Shown piece after piece: positions 1 through 9,293 of a stretch of DNA of 50,106 bases. Source of the DNA: Flavivirga aquatica (GTDB taxonomy: Bacteria > Bacteroidota > Bacteroidia > Flavobacteriales > Flavobacteriaceae); NCBI RefSeq assembly GCF_001747085.1, contig NZ_MDJD01000050.1:1-50106 (forward strand), in the 5' to 3' direction. Every line of letters starts with the position of its first letter. Positions within the stretch are counted from its first letter, which is position 1. The notes beneath the pieces are model-generated. The model made no database searches, had not been told where the DNA came from, and saw nothing but the letters and a program-made list of their open reading frames with translations. The position numbers and the translations under genes are program-made.

Positions 1-1
1 C

Positions 2-373
2 AATAATAAAAACTTATACTATAACTTAAGACATGGAGAGATTCAAATTATATTAGATGAAGTTAAAGAATATAATGAATTTTCTATAGTATTTAAAAAA
101 GATTCTGCTTTAGAAACAACAACATTTAAAAATGAAAATTTCTTCACCTTTTATAACCCCGAAAATAAACATCTGGAACTATATAATATAGATAGCATAA
201 GTAATATAGAATCATTAAATATTTACAATACATTGGGGCAAATTATTATATCATTGAATTCATTAGAAGCTAATACTATAAATATTTCTAATTTAAATGA
301 CGGTATATATATTCTTAAAGTAAAAACTAAAAACGCTCAAAAATTAAAGAATAATAAGTTTGTAAAGTATTAA
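2..373 (+). CDS. C-terminal part of a T9SS-sorted secreted protein (5'-truncated by window edge)
   Basis: The open frame enters from the left edge and ends at a TAA, giving about 123 residues with no start codon. The last ~75 residues contain the pattern of a type A Por secretion-system sorting domain: a short hydrophobic strand with IYNTLGQII, a middle strand and NLNDGIYILKVKT, ending in a basic FVKY tail. In Bacteroidota this domain directs a signal-peptide-bearing precursor through the type IX system to the cell surface or medium, where it is removed. The catalytic or binding part lies outside the window, so the function of the whole protein cannot be told. It is followed directly by a strong terminator. 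Confidence 0.85.
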   Translation, partial: NNKNLYYNLRHGEIQIILDEVKEYNEFSIVFKKDSALETTTFKNENFFTFYNPENKHLELYNIDSISNIESLNIYNTLGQIIISLNSLEANTINISNLNDGIYILKVKTKNAQKLKNNKFVKY

Positions 374-384
374 TACGCTTTTGA

Positions 385-435
385 TAAAAAAGATAGCCCA
401 TGTGAAATTGTAAATTTCACATGGGCTATCTTTTT
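385..435. terminator. Bidirectional intrinsic terminator
   Basis: A perfect 18-bp inverted repeat (392-409 with 413-430, 3-nt loop) is flanked by T5 on the + strand (431-435) and A5 (386-390) that reads as T5 on the - strand. It lies between two convergent genes and can end both the T9SS gene and the AIM24-like gene. Confidence 0.92.
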
Positions 436-449
436 AACTATAAATAGAA

Positions 450-1241
450 TCAATTATCTCCATCTAACAAATCTCCTAATCCACCTAAAATACTTCCTTC
501 TCCTTTATTACCACCACTTCTAGGAGCAGAAGCTAATACTCTCCCTGCTAATCTACTAAAAGGTAATGATTGTATATAAACAGTTCCAGGTCCTTGTAAT
601 TTAGCAAAAAACAGACCTTCTCCTCCAAATACAGTATTCTTTATACCTCCAATAAACTCTATATCATAATCAACAGTTTGATCAAACCCAACAATACAAC
701 CTGTATCAACTCTTAAGGTTTCTCCATCTAACAATTCTTTTTTTGCCATAGTACCTCCTGCATGAACAAATGCCATACCGTCTCCTTCTAATTTTTGCAT
801 AATAAAACCTTCTCCTCCAAAAAGACCTCTACCCAATTTTTTAGAAAATTCAATACCTACACTCACTCCTTTCGCTGCACATAAAAAGGCATCTTTTTGA
901 CAAATAAATTTCCCTCCAAACTCTGTTAAATCTATTGGGACAATCTTTCCTGGATAAGGTGATGCAAACGACACATTTTTTTTCCCAACAAACGTATTAT
1001 AAAAAGCAGTCATGAATAAGCTCTCTCCTGTTAAAATACGTTTTCCTGCTCCTAATATTTTACCTAAAAACCCAGTATCCTTTTGCGAGCCGTCTCCAAA
1101 AATAGTTTCCATTTTAATACCATCATCCATCATCATAAAGCTACCTGCCTCAGCAATAACAACTTCTTGCGGATCTAATTCAATTTCTACGTATTGCATT
1201 TCTTCTCCGTAAATTCTATAGTCAATTTCGTGTGCTGTCAT
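450..1241 (-). CDS. TIGR00266 / AIM24 family protein
   Basis: The 263-residue product matches the AIM24 (DUF124) family by its pattern: N-terminal [20 protein letters not shown], then repeated short beta-strands with [14 protein letters not shown] and [15 protein letters not shown], and the PLSRLAGR-like end ([10 protein letters not shown]). The family forms a beta-sandwich of pseudo-repeats and its bacterial role is unknown; the yeast relative is a mitochondrial inner-membrane organiser. Length is normal for the family and no signal peptide or membrane segment is visible. The gene converges on the T9SS gene and is followed after 53 bp by a DUF4442 gene on the same strand, upstream in transcription, so the two may be co-transcribed. 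Identity is firm, role is not. Confidence 0.88.
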   Translation of the reverse strand: MTAHEIDYRIYGEEMQYVEIELDPQEVVIAEAGSFMMMDDGIKMETIFGDGSQKDTGFLGKILGAGKRILTGESLFMTAFYNTFVGKKNVSFASPYPGKIVPIDLTEFGGKFICQKDAFLCAAKGVSVGIEFSKKLGRGLFGGEGFIMQKLEGDGMAFVHAGGTMAKKELLDGETLRVDTGCIVGFDQTVDYDIEFIGGIKNTVFGGEGLFFAKLQGPGTVYIQSLPFSRLAGRVLASAPRSGGNKGEGSILGGLGDLLDGDN

Positions 1242-1294
1242 TTTTTATGTTTAATTTATTGTTAGTTGATCTATTGATCGTTTTGTTACAAAAC

Positions 1295-1750
1295 TCATTT
1301 TTTAATTTTCAAAGACCATTCAAAATTAAAAGTAGAAACGACAATACCCTCTTCATTTACTCCAACAGATTTCATCCATAATGTTTGTCCCTCTTCAGTT
1401 TCAATAGCTCTTTTAAGAGCTTCATCAATAGCTTTTCCATCATGACATGTAAACATAATTTTGCCAGTAGCTTTTTTTGTAAATATGGCATTGCTACTAG
1501 TCACCAACATCGATACACGTTTACCAGATTCTTGAATTTTTCCTATCATTAATGCTCCTGTAGAAAACTCTGCTGCCATACCTTGTACAGCCCAAAATAT
1601 AGACTTAAATGGATTCTTGTTGATCCATCTATATTTGACACCAACTTTACATTTCTCTTCATCTAAATGTTTTGTTCTAACACCGCATAAATAAGCAGAT
1701 GGCAATTTAGTTATGATAAAAATATTTAATTTCCTAGGAGTTAAAGTCAT
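1295..1750 (-). CDS. DUF4442 domain protein (hotdog-fold, thioesterase-like)
   Basis: The 151-residue protein looks like a DUF4442 member: NPFKSIFWAVQGMAAEFSTGALM in the central helix region followed by beta-strands with SNAIFTKKATGKIMFTCHDG. DUF4442 is related to hotdog acyl-CoA thioesterases, but the family has no settled substrate. Length is typical and there is no signal peptide. It sits just upstream of the AIM24-like gene on the same strand. The ATG at 1750 is the natural start, because the residues after it (LTPRKLNIFIITKLPSAYLCGVR) already align with the family's N-terminus. A thioesterase role is inference. Confidence 0.8.
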   Translation of the reverse strand: MTLTPRKLNIFIITKLPSAYLCGVRTKHLDEEKCKVGVKYRWINKNPFKSIFWAVQGMAAEFSTGALMIGKIQESGKRVSMLVTSSNAIFTKKATGKIMFTCHDGKAIDEALKRAIETEEGQTLWMKSVGVNEEGIVVSTFNFEWSLKIKK

Positions 1751-2295
1751 AATTAATCATTTAATTTTTTATCCCTAATAACAATATGTCCATAGGGCTT
1801 ACTCTTTCTTTTGAAATTTATTCAATAATAACAAGGACTAACATAATATTCATCCTTAATATTGTTTTTATAACAAATGCTTATACTAAGTATTTTCTGG
1901 TGTTACTTAAAGTGTTTAAAACAAATTTAAACAATATTTACAGTAGTCAAGAAAACCAACATCAAAAACTACCTTATTGTCCTTATTTTAAACTTTCATG
2001 GATGAATTCTTAACTTATATTATTAACATTCTTCATCTCTTTTAGAGTAAAATAATTAGATTTTGTAGTCAACCACTAAATACCTGTTTTATTATAAGGA
2101 TTCCTTTAGCGTTGTTTATAGCATTTCCTTAAAATAGATGCTTAAACATACTTTGTTTACCACCATAATAACAAATTAGGTTTTTAATTTATTTTTCTTT
2201 TATAAAAGCCCAATTAGAAGGTTTATCTTCCAACTGAACTTTGATGCTAATTTAATTAACCTGAGAAGTTTTTTTATCCTCCTTCAAGTTTATAA
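1751..2295. other. 545-bp non-coding stretch with possible decayed coding remnant
   Basis: No convincing gene. On the - strand just after the small membrane gene, about 2200-2285, a stop-broken frame reads ...TSQVN*ISIKVQLEDKPSNWAFIKEK, which looks like the tail of a once-coding sequence. The 75-codon + strand frame at 1786-2013 has no protein-like composition. The stretch is probably the decaying edge of the prophage-like island. Confidence 0.4.
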
Positions 2296-2646
2296 TTAAA
2301 TAGTCTTTTTAATTATTTTTTTACTTAACCATTTACTAATTTTATGTTGTCCAAATCCAATTACTACCATCATAAAATATGGTGTCATTTTGATTCCTTC
2401 AGGCAAACTACTAACTAAAACAGCTTTGTAATTTGCATAAAAACGAATTAATATATAAGTAAGTATTAATATTATAATGTTATTTGTTTGAATACGCCAA
2501 TACTTAAAAGTTAGTTTTGTTATTTTGTCTTTCCTCTTTTGAATACGTAGCAATACATAAAGTAAAATACCCAACCACATTAAAACTACATGAAAAAGCC
2601 ATTCACTTATACTCATACCTCCTAAGACTAATTTTATAAATTCCAT
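2296..2646 (-). CDS. Small membrane protein, possible holin-like
   Basis: A 116-residue product with two or three hydrophobic segments (about residues 15-35, 50-68 and 85-100) and a lysine-rich C-terminus (KWLSKKIIKKTI). It starts 11 bp after the stop of the large tail-spike-like gene and is surely co-transcribed with it. In phage late operons small membrane proteins near an endolysin are often holins or spanins; this position next to a tail protein and with an amidase 4 kb upstream makes such a role possible. I see no family motif, so holin is only an inference from size, charge and place. Confidence 0.5.
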   Translation of the reverse strand: MEFIKLVLGGMSISEWLFHVVLMWLGILLYVLLRIQKRKDKITKLTFKYWRIQTNNIIILILTYILIRFYANYKAVLVSSLPEGIKMTPYFMMVVIGFGQHKISKWLSKKIIKKTI

Positions 2647-2657
2647 ATGCTTATATT

Positions 2658-5600
2658 TTAATATGTTATTTCAAATTTATTCTTATTACTACTATCTTTA
2701 TAATAATATCCTATTCCTAGTGCTTCAACTGCTGTAGAATTATCTATATATGCAGGACAATTAGCGTCTGGATATGTAAACAACAACTTATCTTCTGGTC
2801 TTAAAATAAATATTACATTATCAAGTTTTGGATTTTTAATTGTTACTGCTCCAAAGGTAGCAGGGAATATTAAAGTGTTTGTAAAATCAATTATTTTAGC
2901 TGATACCGATTTAAAAGAACACCTATTGAATCTAGTTGTGCCAAAATGCTTTAATCTCATATATCTATTAGACGAGCCTATTTGAGAGCTTGATACTTGT
3001 AAATCAAAATCAAAATCGTTAAATTCTAAATTAAAATATTTAGCTTCTGTATCTAGAAGATTAGAGCCTGAATTTGTCCAATTATAATCATTATTTATAT
3101 GCACGTAACCATCATTGAATTTATGAGTATATTCATTACCAGTAACAGTATTTTCATATTGGTTTAAATTAAACTGTAACCATCCATCTACTTTAAAGTT
3201 TGAGTGTGTTAGGCTCCTTGGCACTCCTCTCTGAAATTCTACACTAGTACCAAAATATGCGTTAGTATAATTTGTATGCGGAATATAAAAATTCTCTGAT
3301 GAATAATCCCTAGAATCTAAAGAAGGTTTTGCTCCATAAACTTTAAAATTCTTGATTTCACCACCATAATTAATTGTTTGATTTAATGTATGCGCAAAAA
3401 ATGAAGTAGAGTAATAATCACTTAATTCATATGTAAATACTTTTTCTTGTAAATAAGTAGATCTACCTTGCCAATTAAATATCACTTCAACATCATTTAA
3501 ATCTAACTTATTTGTATCATCTCGAAAGATATTAGTGGCGCCTAATAACATAGCAGGATCATCATATGTGAATTTACAATGCTCGAATGCATCTTTCATT
3601 CTAGCGTACTCATTTTCTACAGTAGGCATGATTACATTATGAAAATGTGAATTTTTAATGTATACTGCATTTCCCTCTGTTGTTATTCGACCTCCATTCA
3701 TGAATAAATTGTCAACCTTAGCATTTCTACTTAACGACACAGATTTGCCTTCAATTGTCGAATTTGTTATTTTTAGATTCCTAGCAGTAGAAGAAATACC
3801 TATCTCGTATACTTGAGGCGACCAATTATTTCGTGTAGATCTTTCTAGGTGTATATTATCTAAAGTTACATTTTTAGTACCTACAAAAGATAAATCCCCT
3901 CCATAATTATTTCTAAATATTACATCACGATATGTCACATTCATATTTAATCCTCGTCTATCTTCGTGGTTAGTTCCAAAACCTGGCTCTTTATCTCCAT
4001 TATCAGCTATCAGACCTCCTTGCCATAAAAAGTAACTAGGTCCATTACTTAACCCCTCTCTTTTATTGAATGTAGCATTACAATTAAACAATGATATATG
4101 GGACCCTAGTAAGTCAGGGCGTATGCGTACGTTTATTAACTCTTTATCTGTTACATCCTTAAACACTAAACGCATCTGTGCCCAATTAGGGTTCCTAATT
4201 GGAATTTTGTTATAGAATGTCTGTATAGGTGACTTCTCTATAAATACACCTCTAGAATCATAATATATTACTTCATAAGTTGGAAATGTTAATCCACTCC
4301 AACCCGCAAAACCTGAGCCAGTAACATGATAAAAAGGATTATCATCCCACTGAAATGTAGTTATATCTAACATATCAGTAGAGTATATGTAATCTGTTTC
4401 TTCAACTTGTATATTGCCATATCCGTCTATGTTACCTAGACTTAATCTAGAATCGACATTACCAGCTATAGCCTTAGTACCTGCAATTATGTTAGTAAAT
4501 TGAGTATCGCCTTTACCGTACCAGCCATCCGCTTGAAAATAACTAGATTCGCAATTAATAAAAGTAGCAGTTTCGACGTTGTCTAAGAAAGTAAAACCAT
4601 GAACTCCTTCATGTGCTCCTCCCACACTTTCATCATGGTAAAGTGTTTCTCCTATAATTAATAGATTAGATACGGCTAGTCGTTTAATCTCATAGAAGGA
4701 CATAAAATAACTTTCTTCGTAATTATGAGGTAATGATCGTATTTCTGCTCCGTTACCTTCTATAACTACATCTGTCCCGTATCCATAGACTAACCCTTTA
4801 GGTGTATTTGCTGATTTCTGTTCTGCTGCCACAGCCCTAGTGTAATATATACCGTTATTAAAACTCATAGGACAGTCACTAGAATTACGTATATATGCTT
4901 GGGCTAAAAATGCCTCGTAATTATCTGTGCCAGTACCTACATCAGTATTTGTAATAGTAACTACTGCATTATCAACCAAAGTTACTGTAGTCGGACTAAC
5001 TATGCTTGCTATAGTTGTAACTAATGTCTCACCTCCAGCACCTGCTCCTTGTATAAACAACACGTCATTTATATCAGAACTAGTAAAATTAGCTCCAGTT
5101 ATTGTAAGTAAGTTAGTAGAAGCAGATATACTCCCAGCTGAAGCATATAGTATGCCATCAGGATTAGCTCCTACATTATTAGCTGATATTGAATTAAAAT
5201 CCCAAGTTCCATCTACAGAACCTCCATTAGCTAAGTTAAATAGTATATTATGAGGATCAATTATAGCTTTAGTCTTACTTCCTGTAAGTTTAAATCCTGC
5301 AAAATTGATCACTCCTCCACCACTTTCTAGAGTTACACCAGGCGGTATTATTCTATTCGCTGTTAGCGAAAAATCCCCTTGAATACTTAATGTTTTATTG
5401 GTATTAGAGACATCATATAATTGAAATTCAGTCATAATTGCAACAATATTAGGGTTACCTCCTCCTGATTCAATTTCAGATTGTAAAGCAAGTCTCCCTG
5501 ATGTTAATGGCAATATTACTTCTACATCTTCAACCGCATCATTTATTATGACAGTACTCCCAGAATCGGTTTCATTATTTATTTGCATTGAATCATATCC

Positions 5601-6311
5601 AAATATAGCATTCCCTTCAATCTGAATACCTGGAATAGAAGGGGAAAGAGTTGTTCTTTCAGAACCTCCACTATTTGATATCCCTCCAATAACAACCTCC
5701 AAATTATCTCCAGTTATAGAATCAGTTTTTGTGATACCTTTACCTTTATAAGTATCTAAACTAGGTTTAACTAAATCTAATTGTCTTTTGCTAGCTACTC
5801 GATTAGATACATTATTATCTTCAATAATTAAGTCCTCTTCAATATTTATATTTGGAGCTAATAACTTAATAGGTATATCATCTCCCAAATGAAGCTTACT
5901 TCCTGCTGTTTCTATGGATGCTTCATCATTGGCAGTTAATATAAGGTCATCCATAATTATGAATGTTTTATCCCGAAAGTCCGTAAACAGATTATTATCT
6001 GTTGTAAAACACATAAAACAAGGAGCTCTATTTAAACTTAAATGACACGTTAAAAAATCTATACTTCTATTATAAGTAAATAGAGCATCTGTATTGTATA
6101 TATCATCAGGTTGTTTTTCTAAATCTTGTATAGTAAAATGTTTAACCTCATTACCTATAGAATCAACAACCAGCATTTTATCAGCTAAAGAAACAGCTCC
6201 TAAATGATTAACTGTAAATATCTTAACTCTGCTATTATGTCCATCAATTTGACTATTGCCTATTAAAAACGAAAAGAGTATTAATAGTACGGATGTTAAT
6301 ATTTTTTTCAT
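2658..6311 (-). CDS. Large tail-spike-like right-handed beta-helix protein with signal peptide
   Basis: 1217 residues. It begins with a clear signal-peptide pattern (MKK, hydrophobic LTSVLLILFSFLIG, then NSQ). Residues ~320-360 read like the head-binding/primary turn of phage tail spikes: NRIIPPGVTLESGGGVINFAGFKLTGS, the usual entry to a pectate-lyase-like beta-helix. The middle (about 500-1000) has many short repeated strand patterns such as NVTLDNIHLERS and NLKITNSTIEGKSV. There is no T9SS tail. Known family members bind or cut surface polysaccharide. Downstream by 11 bp is a small membrane protein; upstream are a broken tail-collar gene and an amidase. The signal peptide is odd for a virion protein and could mean a cell-surface or domesticated product. 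Substrate unknown. Confidence 0.7.
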   Translation of the reverse strand: MKKILTSVLLILFSFLIGNSQIDGHNSRVKIFTVNHLGAVSLADKMLVVDSIGNEVKHFTIQDLEKQPDDIYNTDALFTYNRSIDFLTCHLSLNRAPCFMCFTTDNNLFTDFRDKTFIIMDDLILTANDEASIETAGSKLHLGDDIPIKLLAPNINIEEDLIIEDNNVSNRVASKRQLDLVKPSLDTYKGKGITKTDSITGDNLEVVIGGISNSGGSERTTLSPSIPGIQIEGNAIFGYDSMQINNETDSGSTVIINDAVEDVEVILPLTSGRLALQSEIESGGGNPNIVAIMTEFQLYDVSNTNKTLSIQGDFSLTANRIIPPGVTLESGGGVINFAGFKLTGSKTKAIIDPHNILFNLANGGSVDGTWDFNSISANNVGANPDGILYASAGSISASTNLLTITGANFTSSDINDVLFIQGAGAGGETLVTTIASIVSPTTVTLVDNAVVTITNTDVGTGTDNYEAFLAQAYIRNSSDCPMSFNNGIYYTRAVAAEQKSANTPKGLVYGYGTDVVIEGNGAEIRSLPHNYEESYFMSFYEIKRLAVSNLLIIGETLYHDESVGGAHEGVHGFTFLDNVETATFINCESSYFQADGWYGKGDTQFTNIIAGTKAIAGNVDSRLSLGNIDGYGNIQVEETDYIYSTDMLDITTFQWDDNPFYHVTGSGFAGWSGLTFPTYEVIYYDSRGVFIEKSPIQTFYNKIPIRNPNWAQMRLVFKDVTDKELINVRIRPDLLGSHISLFNCNATFNKREGLSNGPSYFLWQGGLIADNGDKEPGFGTNHEDRRGLNMNVTYRDVIFRNNYGGDLSFVGTKNVTLDNIHLERSTRNNWSPQVYEIGISSTARNLKITNSTIEGKSVSLSRNAKVDNLFMNGGRITTEGNAVYIKNSHFHNVIMPTVENEYARMKDAFEHCKFTYDDPAMLLGATNIFRDDTNKLDLNDVEVIFNWQGRSTYLQEKVFTYELSDYYSTSFFAHTLNQTINYGGEIKNFKVYGAKPSLDSRDYSSENFYIPHTNYTNAYFGTSVEFQRGVPRSLTHSNFKVDGWLQFNLNQYENTVTGNEYTHKFNDGYVHINNDYNWTNSGSNLLDTEAKYFNLEFNDFDFDLQVSSSQIGSSNRYMRLKHFGTTRFNRCSFKSVSAKIIDFTNTLIFPATFGAVTIKNPKLDNVIFILRPEDKLLFTYPDANCPAYIDNSTAVEALGIGYYYKDSSNKNKFEITY

Positions 6312-6630
6312 AATTGAGTAATTGTTTTTAGTTTATATTAAAAATATTTCTTCTGTTTATATTAAAACATTTCAATTCTCTCGGATATATTTACTTCTAT
6401 CAAATGCTATTGTTAAATCACAATATCTTAAGTTATTCCAAGTTCTAGAAACTATAAAGTCTTTAGTTTCTAATATCTTTGATTTTTGTAGATTGTCATT
6501 AATAATTCTTGGAAAGAAGGTAAAGCCTTTTATCTAATTTATAATCCAAATATGATTAGACGTTCTTGATAGAAATAAGCACTATTAGTTCATCTTTACC
6601 TATCAGAATTAATTATATATTGAACCTGAA
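6312..6630. other. Non-coding stretch, nothing recognised
   Basis: About 320 bp upstream of the tail-spike-like gene. It must hold the promoter of that gene, but I see no convincing -33/-7 pair. A 71-codon + strand frame (6322-6537) lacks protein-like features and runs against its neighbours. Confidence 0.4.
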
Positions 6631-6898
6631 TCATAGCTTATAATCTATATTGAAGGAGTTCTGCGAAAAGTTTACTCCATCTCCTCCAAAATATATGGGT
6701 CTGAATACTTCATAGGTTATTGTACCAGATATGGTCATGAGAAGACATTTGCGCTAGAGTCAATGTAACTTCTTTATGATTTCCTTTTTCCAATAATATT
6801 ATAAGCTATTTCTCAGGGATCGAAACCAATTATAAACCTACTTCGCAAATCAGAAGTTCCATTACTACTATTACATAGTTCCAAGTTGTATAACTTTT
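6631..6898 (-). pseudogene. Broken phage tail-collar domain fragment
   Basis: Reading the - strand after the amidase stop gives, in pieces, LELCNSSNGTSDLRSRFIIGFDP, a stop, EIAYNIIGKRKS, a frame change, then EVTLTLAQMSSHDH. This is the order of a tail-collar domain as found in phage tail fibres and microcystin-dependent proteins (LCNGxNGTPDLRGRF, then a YNxIGK element, then VTLTxAQMPSHxH). At least one stop and one or two frameshifts break it, and no start codon is present. It lies between the endolysin and the tail-spike-like gene, which supports a decayed tail module. Boundaries are approximate. Confidence 0.6.
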
Positions 6899-7366
6899 TC
6901 ATAATCCAATATTTATTAATTTAATTCCTATTTCTTTTAACCATTTTTGAACATCAAAGCTAGGACAACCTTTGTTTGATATTTGATTATGACCTATAAT
7001 TTTAATTTTAGGGTGTCTTAAAATCATATATCTTATATAAGTTTCCAGAGCCTTTTTTTGCGCCTTGGTTCTTGTGTCTTTTGCTATAAGAATATTGTCT
7101 TTACTTACTCCTCCTGAATAAACAATATGTTGACTAATACCATTATATCCTTTAGCTCCATTAGTTACCTCCCAATTATCAACATAATCATCTTGATTAA
7201 ATTCATGAAGACTAACAAGTGTTCCATCTAATTGTATTAAATCGCAGTAACCAACACGAGACCATCCACGACCTTTTAAATGCCAATCTTTAATATTTTG
7301 TTTAGTTACTTCTCTTTCTTCAGGAGTTGCAGTACAATGAATTACTAAGTATTTAAGTTTTGCCAT
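6899..7366 (-). CDS. N-acetylmuramoyl-L-alanine amidase, phage endolysin type (Amidase_2)
   Basis: 155 residues, the usual size of T7-lysozyme-like amidases. The zinc-site pattern is complete: His10 in VIHCTAT, and GHNQISNKGCPSFDV with His126 and Cys134, eight residues apart as in T7 lysozyme. WSRVGYCDLIQLDGT corresponds to the W-x-x-x-GYH/Y region. The enzyme hydrolyses the amide bond between muramic acid and the stem peptide. No signal peptide is present, so release would need a holin. It is the best preserved gene of the prophage remnant; its stop codon is followed in the same frame by the broken collar fragment. A 44-bp perfect palindrome lies about 75 bp upstream of its start. Confidence 0.9.
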   Translation of the reverse strand: MAKLKYLVIHCTATPEEREVTKQNIKDWHLKGRGWSRVGYCDLIQLDGTLVSLHEFNQDDYVDNWEVTNGAKGYNGISQHIVYSGGVSKDNILIAKDTRTKAQKKALETYIRYMILRHPKIKIIGHNQISNKGCPSFDVQKWLKEIGIKLINIGL

Positions 7367-7440
7367 TTTTGTTAGTTTTAATTTTTAATCGTTTACTAAT
7401 TGAAGTACAAATATTTATTAATAAAAAGTATTTAACAAAA

Positions 7441-7484
7441 ACTTGTAAACACTGTAAACACATGTGTTTACAGTGTTTACAAGT
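7441..7484. repeat. Perfect 44-bp palindrome
   Basis: Two 22-nt arms (7441-7462 and 7463-7484) are exact reverse complements with no spacer. Each arm holds GTAAACAC and TGTAAACA, so the site contains four copies of a GTAAACA core. On the - strand the palindrome is followed by T5 then GTTAAA, so it could act as a terminator or attenuator ahead of the amidase gene; it could equally be a protein-binding or replication site. Confidence 0.85.
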
Positions 7485-8066
7485 GTGTTAAATAAGGTTA
7501 CAACTTTTTTATTAGGAAAGCGTTTTTTTGTAATGTTTGTATAAAAACGGAACTATGGAGTTAAAGAAAATGGAGAAAGATGAGTATACAAAAACCCTGT
7601 TTTTAGGTGCTACTCAAAACCTAACTATTAAGAGGTTTTAAATAAACTACGTAAGTTACTCATAGTGATCCATAAAATTATTGAACCTACTTTATTCCAT
7701 AAACGATTTTTTAAGCGAATAACAAAGCGGGAGTCATATAAGAGCTAGAGAGCTTGCAAAGTTTACAAGTCTTATCACCGTAGTTTTACATCTTATATTA
7801 ACAGACAGAAAGAAAAATGTATTATTAACAATTAAGGTAACCAGTAAAATTAAAAAACTTAAATAATGAACTAGATAATACAGAACATCTAAACCAAATC
7901 TACCCTAATAAACGATTCAAAATATATTGATAAGGACTTACTGGACAATTAAATAACTATACAACCTATTTCCCTATAAATGGACGTATATTATATATGT
8001 AAATAATGCTAATTATAGTGATATTAGCATTGATAAAACAACATAACCTTTTAGTTTAAACAATAC
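7485..8066. other. 580-bp stretch without a supported gene
   Basis: Only short frames. A 28-codon + frame beginning at 7555 and a stop-broken + frame near 7720-7830 have no recognisable content. A 9-bp inverted repeat AATGCTAAT/ATTAGCATT lies at 8005-8031. Probably prophage decay. Confidence 0.4.
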
Positions 8067-8312
8067 TTAAAACATACTTATTTGAGATGCCTCTATGATT
8101 TCTACCTTTTTAAGTTCTTTATCTACAGGTGTAGCAAGGATTTCATAAAGTGTCTTTCTAGAAATAGGGTAAACAGGATAAATATATTTGCGTAGTACTA
8201 CGGTAACAGGTATATCTTCTGTTTTATGTTTTTTATACAACTCAAGTATTAACTTATACCTAAGTAGTTTGTTTTTATTAACTCCATGCTGTTGACGTTC
8301 AAGTCTTGTCAT
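8067..8312 (-). CDS. Small basic protein of the prophage remnant, unrecognised
   Basis: 81 residues starting MTRLERQQHGVNKNKLLRYK. It is rich in Lys/Arg in its first half and has the helical look of a small DNA-associated protein; YPISRKTLYEILATPVDKELKK could be an HTH recognition region, as in small phage regulators. No known family recognised. It is the first - strand gene upstream of the amidase, about 700 bp away and separated from it by the 44-bp palindrome. The composition looks coding rather than random, but function is unknown. Confidence 0.55.
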   Translation of the reverse strand: MTRLERQQHGVNKNKLLRYKLILELYKKHKTEDIPVTVVLRKYIYPVYPISRKTLYEILATPVDKELKKVEIIEASQISMF

Positions 8313-8823
8313 ATAACAAAAATAGGAAACTTGTCTAATTTAAGCAAGTTTTTTCTTACATTATATAATTAACTTAAGCTATCTATGTGACATTTGTCCA
8401 TAATTTAGATCCTAATTATAACACCAAGCTTATTACTGTAATATGTATAAGAGTTTTCTTTTTCCATTTTAAATATTAATTTCTTGTAGAATTAAATACT
8501 CTTTATAGATAAAAAGTTAACTATAAATTCTGAAATTTTAATTAAAGAAGTTTCATAAGTCTCAGAAAACAAATATTTTATAAGTTTGTAGAAACTAGTA
8601 GAAATGTTTTAAATTTTAGTTCTCTTTCTCAATTCGTTATCATAACTGCATATCGGCTAGTAATGTCATCTCTTTTAGAAATAGATTTTAAATTCTTTCA
8701 TCTTAAAGTGAGTTTTATCTTCAAATATTGAATAAATTTCATATATTTGTTTATATACATGAACAAAATCAAGACAAACGTACTAATTAAAGCAAAAAAA
8801 TAACGGACACTTTTCCTTTTTAT
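8313..8823. other. 510-bp non-coding stretch
   Basis: Lies between the divergent small protein and HTH gene, so it must contain both promoters. A hairpin AAACTTG/CAAGTTT followed by T-rich sequence is at 8327-8355. TATATTTG at 8742-8749 fits the Bacteroidota -7 box TAnnTTTG and could serve the HTH gene, though the start is 75 bp downstream. Confidence 0.4.
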
Positions 8824-9225
8824 ATGAAAAAGCGCTGGAATAAGGCATTAAACTTAGGTGGTCACAAGCTTACAGATATTGCAAAAGGTATAGATATGAA
8901 AAGCGATACGCTAAGAAAAGCAATATATCGCGAAAGTATAAACGATGGGTATTTAGTACTTATTGAACAGAATTTTGGGATTTCTAAAACATGGATTAAA
9001 GAAGGTAAAAAACCTATTCTAATTAATAAAGAGGAGGCCTTAATTAATAAAATAGAGGAAGATTCTTATTATATACTAGAAAAAATAGATCCAGAGAAAA
9101 TAGTTGCTTATTTACTTTTAAGAGAAAAAATGTTTACAAAGTTAGGATCATTTAATAATTTAGTAGAAAAACTACAATCTACTAAATGTCATAAAGGTAA
9201 TACTAAAAAGCACCTGAATGATTAG
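8824..9225 (+). CDS. Phage-type helix-turn-helix protein (CI-like N-terminus)
   Basis: 133 residues. The N-terminal half reads as a lambda/CI-type HTH: LTDIAKGIDMKSDTLRKAIYRES followed by YLVLIEQNFGISKTWIKEGKKPIL, the last part being the usual end of the 'phage CI repressor helix-turn-helix' family (…WLxxGxGPM). The C-terminal half is helical (YYILEKIDPEKIVAYLLLREKMFTKLGSF) and lacks the LexA/CI peptidase domain, so it is shorter than full CI repressors. It stands divergent from the other remnant genes, as an immunity repressor would. Whether it still controls anything is unknown. Confidence 0.65.
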   Translation: MKKRWNKALNLGGHKLTDIAKGIDMKSDTLRKAIYRESINDGYLVLIEQNFGISKTWIKEGKKPILINKEEALINKIEEDSYYILEKIDPEKIVAYLLLREKMFTKLGSFNNLVEKLQSTKCHKGNTKKHLND

Positions 9226-9293
9226 GTAGGACTATACGTTTTTATAAACTAATTACCAAAATTATACAGACCTCCTTTGATAGTTCAACTTAA

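Noticed and set aside
1786-2013. 75-codon + strand frame as a gene
   Set aside because: Composition is not protein-like, no start context, and it lies in a decaying non-coding region.
4927-5253. 108-codon + strand frame inside the tail-spike-like gene
   Set aside because: Antisense shadow of a low-complexity Thr/Val/Ser-rich stretch of the large - strand gene.
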